Source: Mycocentrospora acerina (Eukaryota > Ascomycota > Dothideomycetes > Pleosporales). From it: a stretch of DNA of 64,000 bases. Shown here one piece after another: positions 35,380 to 46,200 of the stretch. Made by a program: the position numbers and the translations under genes. Location: the NCBI GenBank assembly GCA_022701365.1, contig JAKUHH010000394.1, positions 648 to 64,647 of the forward strand. Direction: 5' to 3'. Under the pieces are notes generated by a model. It did not search any database, was not told the DNA's origin, and saw only the letters and a list, made by a program, of their open reading frames with translations. Position 1 is the first letter of the stretch. The number at the start of each line of letters is the position of its first letter.

Positions 35380-37598
35380 CTAGAATAGACTGATTCTTGT
35401 ATGCGCTTGAACGTTGTCAAAGATATCTTCTTCTTTACCAATTTGCGTTGAGAACTGTAACATCCCTACACGTTCGAAGCTGTTTTCACCGGTGTTTCTC
35501 TTACGCAAGACCAAACTATACGATGTTCTGATGTTTTGCTTAGCTTTCCTTCTTCCTGTCACAATTTCAAAGCAAAACAGGGTCATTCCACTCTGGAGTG
35601 CTACGCGTCTACCTTTCTCAGCACCTGTTTCAACAGTATAATCTGGGTCAGAGAATGGTATCCACTGTGTGTTCTTTTTCAGCCACGGAACTGTTAGTTG
35701 GATCCCAGTGTGGTGAAATTCTTCTTTTACAAGCACCAAGTCTACCTCAGCCAACTTACCGCAAAGTTGTGCATTACTGCCTTCCAAAAGCTCATTTTTT
35801 GTGTCTTCACACTTCCAAAAACATGTGACGCCTATAAACTCAGCAAATTCAATATCTACTAAATCATCCTCCAAAGTGGAAACTTCTTTCTCGTATTCCA
35901 CTTGAACTAATACGCTTGCCCATGACCAAGTTGGTGATCGGTATTCGGGATACAGTCTTCCGAGTTTCCAGGATGCCCAAAGCCGATGATTGAAATCTTT
36001 TTCAAAGTTATCTCTGCTAGAATCCTGTTCAAAGACATTATGGCGATCGTAATGTTCTCTGAACGCAGAGACGTGATAATCACCCATTCGCTGTCGCCGC
36101 CACAAGAGGTCGACCGTAAAGGTAGACTTCCAAAGTCCAGCATAGTACACATCGTTAATCCGGTTATCGCTGATTGCGGCTGCAAGGCCATGAATCGCGG
36201 GGAGCTTGTCCTTTGGATAAGTGAGTTTGAGGCCAGTGTATGCTTTGACTATATTATGCCAAAATTCTCGTGGCAAATTCCGGTTCCTCTCTTCCGCAAT
36301 ACTGCTGGATACCTGATCATTGTATAATGACTGGCTAAAGGCTGCTTTCGGGTTCAATGGCTCACGTGGAGAGTACGTGATTGTCTGATGAGGTACGAGT
36401 TGAGGTTCGCATTCGCAGCCTTTACATGCCATACACTCCCATGCCACCTCATTTTGCCCAAACCAGACTACTCGGGGTGAGAGCAAGCGCTCTTGGAGGA
36501 CCCATCCACGTTCTAATAGAATATGTTTTTGTTGTCTGGCCAAGTGACCAACATTATACTTCATATGCGGTCGCGCATACACAGGAAATGGGATGTTGTA
36601 TCTGCTAAGATTCAAGGGCCGGACATCTGTAAGAAAATAAGGCGAATTGAAATAGAGTCCGTCTTTTGGCCCTGTTGCGGCTGCAGCAGCAAGTGTCAGT
36701 GTCGAATTTTGGTAGATAAATGACATTTGAGGAGCTTGCTCGTTCCAATCTTGTTCACTTTCCTGGATAATGCAAAGAGTATCTATCCAAAGAAATCGAC
36801 AATTCAGTTTTCGAGTGATTATAACCGCATCGCGGAAAGTGGGTGGTAGAGCGTTGAGTTCTATGCATTTTTTGTGTTGATCAAGGTTCAGTTTTGTTGT
36901 TTTGATTGGCATCGGTTCGGTTCCCCAACAATGACTGAGGCATATGTAGGAGCTGCATTTCACATTTGAGTTTTTCGTCTCGATAAGCCGTACCGTGGCA
37001 GCTTCCGGATCTGCGCCCACATCAATGACACAGTCTGGCAACTTTGGTTTTCCTAATCCAGTTTTTGAACACTGGACATGATTCAGGCACTCTTTCTGCC
37101 ATTCTCGAATTTTTTCCAATGTCGTAATTTGATTGACAACAGCTTTTCTGGGGAAGCCTAATGCTGGCTCCGGATCCCCTAGAGTTCCCGCGAGCCCCGT
37201 CAGTCACAATTGAACGTATGTTTGCAATCATGAATGATCATACCTATAATATAAATTTCGATTTTTAAGTTTCTCGCATTCGTAGGATGCTCGATCCACA
37301 GCCAAGGTTCGAAGTGGCTTTCACCATCAAATCGCCAGTACACAAAGCTTTGATCGTGAGCTTCTGTAATGTTGCATATATGTTTTGTCGCTTCCCATAG
37401 AATTCCACACCAGGGACATCCGACTTCTGCAGATTGTGCAAGTTTCAATGTTGAGATCATTCCACCTCCGAGAGAATCAGATCTACCAAGGAGACGAAGA
37501 CTAGGGTTGTGCCACCTTTCGCAACATAATTCGGCATTTTCGAGAATAGAAAAGTCCGGAATGATGGCGAGATTCGATGCTGCTTGCATACATGTCAT
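35380..37598 (-). CDS. HET-domain protein (heterokaryon incompatibility family)
   Basis: Two exons, complement(35380..37178, 37244..37598), 717 codons. The intron (37243-37179, 65 nt) joins EIYIIG to DPEPALGFPRK, a junction typical of this family. The N-terminal 120 residues hold a CPWCGILW Cys motif common before HET domains. The HET domain starts at about residue 175: YICLSHCWG, then LPPTFRDAVIITRKL, FLWIDTLCIIQ and MSFIYQNSTLTLAAAAA. HET domains are TIR-like folds; in fungi they trigger regulated cell death on non-self recognition, but many family members have no known role. The C-terminal half is family-typical (RGWVLQERLLSPRVVWF) with no added WD40 or NACHT module. AT-rich flanks on both sides fit the usual accessory location of HET genes. 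Confidence 0.92.
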
Positions 37599-39613
37599 TG
37601 CTATGAATGGAACCAGGTAGACCGATCCTCATGCGTGAAGTTCGAGGAAAATCAACTAGAAGAAAAGTCAAAGCCTAAAAGACAAATCGAGGTTGTATAG
37701 TAAAAGGAATTTTACAAAAAAAACGAACACAAATGGGACACATGCGACAGTCGTTAAATGTGATTTTCAGATGTTCATAAATGAGCTGCATTTAAACGGG
37801 GGTGGGGGTGTGAGTTCAGCTGGTCATTGGCATTCTCGTAACGCGAGCTCAAGCTGAATAGCATCTGAGAGCTAACTACGCTTGTAAATAAAGTTCAGCC
37901 ATAATCTGCTTATTCTTTTTTTTGGTGTGTAACCCAGATAAGTTTTTCTGTCAATCTCTGCAGTAACCCTATTTTTGAGAAATCCAAAATCAATACAAAG
38001 CTGCTAGAATATAGCTGAAAGAGTGGGTTGGATTCAAAAGTTAACTCAATACCAATCTTTGGTACTTTTAACGCCACAGTATATAACACATATTTGAACT
38101 TCAGGTAGCTGGAGGCGCTTATTAAATCTAAATACTAGCTCTTCATGCGACATTCCCTCATTTTAATAATGTTCTAGTCACAAGAAATCAATTTATTCTT
38201 TGAAGTTTTCAGTGTTCTCAACATGCGATCTTGAATTCCGACTTGAACTATATCGCAGATATCTCACAACACATACTGCTATGCTTAACAAAAACCACAT
38301 CAACTAGCAAAGCTTGGAAAATACTATTCATAGAGGCCATTTGGTAACAGACATATCTCAAGTCTAGGCGAATCTATGCTATTGAGTCTTCTGCATGTAA
38401 CCCTCCAACGGCATCATTGATCGCGTCTATACCCAAGCCACTTGATATTGGTTTAATGATGTTGGCTCGTCGCAATACAGTTGACCAGCCATGAATTTAG
38501 AGGCTAGATCTCCCTGTTGTTTTCAGTATTTTGTGTTCTGGTAGACCGTCCAGTCATGTTTGCACGTTAAAGCGACTGAGTACAAACCAGCTCTTGTTAG
38601 TCAACCGATTAGTGGGGGTGGAGAACTGGAAGACCTCAAGATCCTGCGTTTTACTGGTTAAAAGATGATCATAAGACAAACCAATGGATAAAATCTTTGT
38701 CCGAGCCCAACATCTGATGATTCAGCTCAAGAAATCGGCGGATCACATTCATAGAGACCATTAGCAATTATCTTGGCGCCGAGGGCTTCCGGAGGGGTAG
38801 CCAAGACACCAAAGAGATGAGGATGCTGGTAACTTGAGCTCGAGAAACAGAACTTTGTTAAGGCTGAATCACATAAAATGAAAGAGGCCGTAAAAAGCAC
38901 AAACTGTACCGTACTAGTTAGTAAAGCCAGTGGGCGACCATGCATTGCATGAAATTTTCCAACATAAAAAAGATCTCTAGTCATATTCATTTCGAAGCCT
39001 TTGTTTTCTCTTATAGAACAAAGAGCCTTTTTACTTAATTTTTTAAAGAGCTCTCTACAAAGTGATTAAATTTGGTTTTTCTAAAAAGTTTCGAACCGAA
39101 GCAGCATAGCTGTGTCATTGATAATTCCTTTTAATATCCCGCTCATTAGGGCTTGATTCCATCTCACTAGACTAGCACTTTTAAGAGAGATCTAGCGACC
39201 CGAGATGTGGACGCTGGGTATAATGAATAGTAAATACAGGTGACTTATCCCGTAACTATTGTATCATATTGAAATAACTTGGCTAAAAACGTAACGAAGT
39301 TCAGATCAGTTTTGCATGATGGGGTATCACGTGAATCTAGACGTTTCTCCTAGACACAGTATAGTAGATCAGAAAAGACTCATTGCATTTGTTCTGGTAT
39401 GGTGCTCTAGATGCTGATACACGCTCCTAACAGGGAACTCACGTTAATGATAATGCCAAGGCTTACTCATCATTAATCATCATTAATCATCGTCTATCAG
39501 CTTCCACTACTATTCAGCCAGCCCCATTACATTCAATGTACTCATGCGCGTCATTTCGGAGATTGGCCATGGGGGCCAAGAACAGTGGAGAGGGGTCGGA
39601 AGGGTGAATCTGA
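37599..39613. other. 2 kb AT-rich gene-free stretch left of the transposon
   Basis: Upstream of the HET gene. A G-rich patch (about 37798-37812) interrupts AT-rich DNA. An 87-codon minus-strand open frame at 38727-38990 has no family features. CATTAATCAT repeats about three times near 39470-39490. Confidence 0.5.
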
Positions 39614-39671
39614 TAACGTGTTCCACCACTCATCCGCCAACACCACTCATCCGCCCACCCTACCAAAATTA
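39614..39671 (+). repeat. left terminal inverted repeat of the pogo/Fot1-like element
   Basis: 58 bp including the TA target dinucleotide at 39614-39615. It begins ACGTGTTCCACCACTCATCC after the TA and contains two copies of CACTCATCCGCC. It is identical, base for base, to the reverse complement of 41392-41449. Confidence 0.95.
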
Positions 39672-41447
39672 GCTTAACTTAGCGTACAATTGCTCTACAA
39701 CAACAAAATTAAATTAAATGAGGTTTTAAAGATAGATAGATTAGATAGCTTTACATTAATTCCTCCTGTGACCTTGTTCATGACATTTACTACACGTTGG
39801 CAGTGCCTGCTGACGTGGCTGGGCAGACTTAGTCTGGACCTCCTCTTTAACTACTATGTTAGCCTGTAAGACAAGCAACTGACCTTAGCTTACCTGTAAC
39901 GCCCCTCTACATGCTATATACTGTCTACGCCTTTAACGCTTATGTTGTTGTTGTTAATTTAAAGCACGTAGCTTAGCGTTTTCTTAAGCTAGAATTGTTG
40001 CTAATTGCATTGCAAGCTAACAACCTTTAACAAGCTAAGATATAGCTTAACTAGTTAGACTCTGTAACTGTTGCTTAAGGAGATCTTATATAAGACAAGC
40101 CTGCTGCTAAAGCTAATTAACTGTATGTAGTGTCTCTGCTGTCTATGCTGCTCTATCTGCTGTTGCTGTCTCTAGTAGTAATAGCGTTCTAATAACAGTA
40201 AGGCTAGATAGGACACGCTCTAGACTAGGTAGAATAAGTCCTGTTGCTTAAAAACTAGCCTTAATGTTCTGCTCTAATAGTACTGTAAGCCTAATCCTTA
40301 GGTATATCTATAAGAAGTCTAGCTTGTTAATGTAAAAGATTCCTTAGCAGGCAAGCTTAGACACCTTATAGCTATACGCTGTCTTAAGAGGAGAGAAGCA
40401 GCTAACATTAAGCAGCTAGAGGAGGTGTAAGGTGTGAGGTAGTATATAGAGAGTAATAATGTTGTTGTCTATATAGTACTAATTAAACTTAGGTGTAGCG
40501 TAGCTGCTGTAACTGTCTAGGATAAGCAGCTAACAGGCACTTAATAAGCAAGTCTCTGTGTGTCTGTTATAGTGCTTAATCTACTTAAGGCTAAGCTTGT
40601 TAGTTGTCTATCTATTGTTGCTAACAGCAACAGCCTAGTCTAGTAGAAGGTCTTTATACTAGCTAGCTTAGTAGAGCTTGCTAGACAAGATTACAAAGGG
40701 TAGGATAGACTAACTAGACGCGTTAATACACTTAATTGTTGTTACCTACTTATAATTGCCTGGCTAAACAACAGTAGCTTAACTAATAGTGTTAGAGCTA
40801 GTAACTACCTTAGATATTAACGCAACACCTATTATAAACCTAGTCTTATTAAAGTTGTAGACGTCCTTATTAGGTATCCTATGTAACTAATATGTCTCTT
40901 CTACTAGCTTAAACTACGCGCTAATCTTAATAGGATCCTTACAGCATGCTTGTTGTAAGTAAAACTTTCTGTTCTATTTTGTCTAAAGCGTAGACTAGGT
41001 GTTAACAAAGCATAACACCTAGTTCTTGCTAACAGGTAGTAGAGGTAGATCTTAGCTGCAGCTAGCAAGCAGAGCGTCTGCTATACGTCGTACGTTAATG
41101 ACCTAGGGGGGAAAGCTGCGTTAATTAAGGGCTAAGATCTACTCTACAAGAGACTGCTCCTTAACAGGAGAGAGCTTGCGTTTCTTAGCATTAGCTGCAG
41201 CTTAAGGTTAAGCACTAGCAAGGCGGTTGCAGAGCGTTGATTGAGGGGTATTGTACAAGGCTGAGACGCGATGTACGCAAAGTTTTTTATCTAATTAAAG
41301 AGCAGAGGCAGCAAGAAGCAGTCTACCCTCTTTTTAGGGTAAACAAGGTTGTAATATTGAGGTTTGAGCTATTTTGCTGTGTTGAGCGCGTTAATTTTGG
41401 TAGGGTGGGCGGATGAGTGGTGTTGGCGGATGAGTGGTGGAACACGT
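39616..41447 (-). mobile_element. pogo/Fot1-like Tc1-mariner superfamily transposon, RIP-degraded
   Basis: An 1832-bp element bounded by perfect 58-bp inverted repeats (the TA included) and a TA target-site duplication at 39614-39615 and 41448-41449. Size, TA target and transposase family all fit Fot1/pogo elements. The interior is TA-rich, with stops arising from CAG-to-TAG and TGG-to-TAG changes, the mark of RIP. The inverted repeats keep many intact CpA sites. Confidence 0.9.
40300..41345 (-). pseudogene. decayed pogo/Fot1-like transposase
   Basis: Read on the minus strand, family blocks are clear despite stops and shifts: a helix-turn-helix (YNTPQSTLCNRLA), a CENP-B-like block (ALN-stop-RSFPP, then RRIADALLA, LPLLPVSKN-stop-V where the family has GKNWV), and the DDE core (FVILSSKLY, VSNNR-stop-TTNKLSLK, IKHYNRHTET, LLILDSYSSYATPKFN-stop-YC, ITLYILPHT, CFSPLKTAYS). 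Trp codons have become TAG, Gln has become TAG, and the QPLDV motif now reads stop-LLNV, so the third acidic residue is Asn. The copy cannot make active transposase. Boundaries are approximate. Confidence 0.88.
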
Positions 41448-41449
41448 TA
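41392..41449 (-). repeat. right terminal inverted repeat of the pogo/Fot1-like element
   Basis: 58 bp including the TA at 41448-41449, the exact reverse complement of 39614-39671. Confidence 0.95.
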
Positions 41450-41682
41450 GACAAATAATACATTGACTAAACAATAACGTAAATTATAATGCACAACCTC
41501 GATGCGATGAAATGTCTAGTGTCTAGAGGTATAGGAAGAATGAAAAGGATTTTACAATCTAGGTTTGGAGAAGATTTCAAATAGAATAACGCCTTATTAT
41601 AATAAGGAAAATTGATCTAGGAAATTGTGAAAGAGCGATTCTCTATCACAAATGGAGAGACGACAAGAGTCGAACACAGCTC

Positions 41683-44600
41683 CTACTCAGCCTTCTTACT
41701 TGCCTTGGTCCTCAACTTCATGAGCAGGAAAACCAATGCATAGCTCGAAAACGCAAACAATACACAAATTCCTGCATTCCTCCATCCATCAGAGTATTTG
41801 GTCAAGTTCAGGGTGGCGAGATAATCGCTGCCGACTCTGTACTGGCAAACCTTGCAACTATCCGTCGCATTGGGATTCACAAGGTTATTGCCGGACCCAG
41901 GGCCCTGAAGCCAGGCCTCGAGGTATTGACTGCAAGTCTGACCTGAAGGTGGGGAGAAGATAGCAAACTCAGACTCGTTGCACTCTACTTTCCAGTCATA
42001 GTCAGCGAAGACAAGCAGACTGCCCATAAGGTATGTGAATGGGTTCAGGTAGTACATCCAGTAGCGCCAGAAGGTTTGGATCTGCGTGTATGGGACGAGA
42101 ACACCGCAGAACAAGGTCAAGGTACCGAGGAGAAGAGGATTGGCCAGGGAAGCAAAAACAGCATTCGGCGCATATGCTGCGATAAATTGACCAATGCCGG
42201 TGTAGATGAATTGGTAGACAAGCATAACGAAGAATGTCGCGCCGGCTTTGTTAGAGTCGCCAGGAAACCCTTGTGTCCAGTAGGAGCAGATGTAGTAAAG
42301 GATAGCACAGATGATTAGGTATGGGATTTCGGAGAGGATCAATCCGGTGACAAAGGCATACCAGGAGTACATCTTAGACTTCTTCTCGCGCGTTTCGTAG
42401 ATATCTCGACGGTCGATGAATAGCGGTTGAAGTTGAGCTATTACTCCAGGTGCGACGAAGATGTAGTTGAAGATTGCGAACAGAACAAGTTGCTGCTCTC
42501 CAACTGAGTTACCGAGCGACCAGAAGGAGAATCCAATAAACAGGCCAATTCCGATGTGAAGCGCTATTTTGTTGTTGACATAATCTGTGTTGCGGAACAA
42601 ACTGACATTCATTCTTTGCGTGACAAGTCTGAGTTGGGTCATAGTAGGTGTGGCAAACTCGTGGCCATCGTCAACTGTGCCTGGCGCTTTGCCGGCAGCA
42701 TCAGTAATAATATGGTCAAGTTCCTCAGTCATCTGGGCGGCTTCAGGCGAATCAAGCCAAACCTGGTGCCAGTCTCTTCCGTGGGTGCCAGTGACGACGT
42801 CGATCATGTGCTCCGCGGGGTTTACGCCAGGAGGGCATTCAGCACCGTTGCGACCAAAGTACCCCTTTATTGTAGCAGCTTGATCACCAATGTCTCCAAA
42901 GTAAACTGTCTTGCCACCTTTAGCAAGTAGCAACAAGGTGTCAAATTCAGCAAAAAGTTGAGCAGAGGGTTGATGAACAGTAACAAGAACAGCTTGGCCG
43001 ACATCAGCAAGTTTTCGAAGGAAGCGTACTGTGTTAAAAGCAGCTTGACCGTCCAAACCGGACGTGGGCTCTGTATAAAAGTCAGTTTACTCTTTGAGCC
43101 AATGTCAAGAATGTTGAAAAATGCATACCGTCGAGGAAAATGAGAATGGATGGCTTTGAGACCAACTCGACTCCAATGGTTACACGCTTGCGCTGCTCAA
43201 CGCTGAGACCCGCGCCAACTCTACCAATTAGTGTATGCTCTAGATCATGTAATTCTAGGAGGTCAATGATTGCGTCAACATAGGCGAGTTTCTCCTCGCG
43301 AGGTGTCTCGCGGCTTTGACGAAGAAGAGCGGAGAACTCGAGCGCTTCCCTAACGGTGGCATAAGGCTCATGCACATCAAGCTGTTCACAGTATCCAGCG
43401 GAACGCTGAAATGAAACAGGTAGTGGGCGACCATCAACGAGAATCTCGCCATGAATAGTACCATCGGTTTTGCGTTGCGCCAGAACGTCAAGGAGCGTTG
43501 TTTTACCGGCTCCAGAGGACCCCATGAGCGCGCCGAGCATACCAGGTTTGACGAAACCATTGACCTTATCGAGGAGAGTACGGTCTCCCGTCGGGGTTTT
43601 GACTACATATGACAGGTTTCTCCATGTGAATACTGATGTGTTACGCACGAGGTTGCCGCCGGACGAGTTGTTCGCCTCATTGTCATTAGCGGAGCGCTTC
43701 GGCTGACCCTTTTCAGCTGCGCGTGACTCCTCATCTCCAGCGAGTAACGGAACCTTCTTGTAGTTTTCGCGGGGGATCAAGAGTGCGCCTGTGGAGCCAG
43801 CGGAGTCATCCCAACCCTGTGTGTTGTAGATGGTAGCCAAGACAAATAGAATCCACCACGCAAACAATATGCCAACATTACGCCAGATGTGCGAAGCCGA
43901 GTAGGAAAGACTAGCAAGGTAATCATCACCGGTGACAAAAGTTGCGCCAGGGGCAGCGCCTCCCACTCCGGAGCAAGCTTGATGGGCAGAGTCTTGATAC
44001 TGTGGTAAAAAGGTCGGTATAAGATTGGCGTTGGCGCATGGAATAACGGTGTCGCCGAACTCGTTTGACAACAAGGCCTCGAATCCATAAGCCATGGGGT
44101 TGATCCAGTAGATCCAGACAAACCACGGGTGCATATCTGGCTTTGGGATTTGGTAACCAATATAAAGGATAGAGGCTGTAATAGCAAAACCAGACACCTT
44201 GGACGCAGAGTCGAAGGTTGAGAATGCGGCACCGATCATACGGAAGAATGCGGTCATTACAAAAGTTGTCAGGTATACTAAAAACCATGCAGTGAAGAAT
44301 GCTGCCGCTGTCGCTTTGAGCGCAGTCATCCAATAAAGAACGACCATGAAGAGAGTAACCTGGATAACTGTAGATTGAGTTAGTGGCGTGTGTATCGGAT
44401 CTGGCACAGGGCACTTACAAATGATTGGAACATCAGCAGCAACTTGGGCAATGCAAAAAGCTGCCGGGTTAAAGAAGGCAAAATTCTTGTGCTTGGCGAG
44501 AATCGGGCGTCCAGCGAAAGAGTCTGTGACCTCAGACATGGCCATGAGAGAGTTGAAAAGGAGAGCCAGGAACAGCGCGCCTCCCTTGACGAACAAGCCA

Positions 44601-46200
44601 GAACTGGTGTCGGGAGCATCATAGAACAGAGAACCGGAAACAAGAGCCTGAACCAAAGATGAGACCTGCTTGATGAAGAAGGTCGGCTTGTCTCCCCAGA
44701 TCTGATGAGTTGTGAGCGGAAGGTTTTTTTAATGACAAGGGATGATAGACTCACGATCTCGTACTGTCTGGCAACACATGCTTTGACTTGGTCTAAGAAA
44801 GAGACTGTCATTGGCGAATTCTTCCGGAGATGTTTGGATTTGTCCAGCCCGACCGCCTCAATAAACCTCTGGGTGTTTATCTTAGCTTCCTCTGATTCAG
44901 GATAATTGAGCTCAGCATCCATGGTAGGTTTGATCGATGATTGTAGATACGCCTGCTGAAGCTCGGTATTGGTGCGTGGAAAGCGTGACTCGAACCCGGG
45001 CTTAATTTGACGCTCGCTGGGCACCGTGACGCCTGTTGCGTAGTCGGCCGTGTTGGCTATTGACGATTAGTAAGATCTTTGCTAAATCGAGGATGATTGT
45101 ACTCACCTCCATCGCCATGAACGAAACCTTGCTCCTCCAAGAATGGACGGGCTTCCTTTCGCGGTCCATAGAAGACCTGTTTGCCTTCATCGAGAACCAG
45201 CACTTTATCAAACAGGTCGTAGATTCCATTACCGGCCTGGTAGAGTGTGACGATGGTGGCGATGCCCATGGCGTCCGTCAAAGAACGAAGAGCACGAGTG
45301 TACTCCAAAGCTGTGGAAGCGTCAAGACCTCGCGTGGAATTGTCCCAACACATGACACTGCCTCGAGTAGCCAAGGTCTCAATGATGGAGACTCGCTTCC
45401 GTTCTCCACCAGAGACACCACGAACGAACGCATCTCCAACTTTGGTATCTCCAGTGTGTGAGATGCCCATCGAGTCCATCAAGAAAGACTGGAACTTTTT
45501 ACGATAGCCTTCGCGGCTCTCCTCGTCATGAGGAAGTTCGCTTGGAATGTTCAAGCGAGTTGCGAAATTCATAGTTTGGTCCACCGTTAGTGTTGGATAG
45601 AACAACTAGATAATGTTAGAAACAATTGTTGCCTAGTGCGTTCAGGCAGTCACATACCTCTTCTTCTGTGTTTATGGCGATGTATCCACGATACTTCAAT
45701 GCCTCCTTAGCATCAAGAGTGCCAAACCGGACGTCGCCATCGACTTTGGCGTAACCCTTCCGCTTGTTGGCTAGCATCTTCAGGAGTGTGGTGCACCCAG
45801 AGCCGGGGCGTCCCAAGACAAGAAGCATCTCTCCTGGCTTCACGCATCCAGAGCTTGAGTCCAGAATAGTCCTCAACGGCTTCTTTGCACGACTCTCCTT
45901 AATCAGTTGCGGGATGTTGAACTGACTGAACACGTTCTCTTGCAGCATAGAATCTGTCGGAACGACCTGAACGGTGAGATCTTTCCATGTAACTCCAAGG
46001 CTTCGACTTTCCGCTCGATCGCTGAGTTGCATCTGCTTTACAGATTCGTCGAGTCTCCATGGCTCAACTTTGGTCTTAGCACTGTCGCTATCACTTGAAT
46101 TTTCATCGGCCCATTTCTCCTCCTCTTGTTTCCGACGAGACTCGGCTGAGAATGTGCGAGAGAGAGCACGGAAGATGACCTCCCCTGTACCTGCTGACAT
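41683..46200 (-). CDS. full-size ABCG/PDR multidrug transporter
   Basis: Plasma-membrane drug or toxicant efflux pump of the (NBD-TMD)x2 type. Six exons, complement(41683..43070, 43129..44367, 44419..44701, 44755..45056, 45107..45605, 45658..46200), 1417 codons; all five introns are 50-58 nt. NBD1 has the Walker A GRPGSGCTT (about 130-138), with Cys in place of Lys as is usual in fungal PDR NBD1, and an intact signature VSGGERKRVSI. NBD2 has a canonical Walker A GSSGAGKTTL but a degenerate signature LSVEQRKRV, again PDR-typical. EPTSGLDGQ is rebuilt across the last intron. Each half ends in six membrane segments (FFTAWFLVYLTTFVM; YLNPFTYLMG near the end). Substrate cannot be read. The gene is intact, although a dead transposon lies 230 bp beyond its 3' end. 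Confidence 0.94.

Noticed and set aside
38727..38990. 87-codon minus-strand open frame
   Set aside because: Isolated in AT-rich DNA with no motif or signal sequence.
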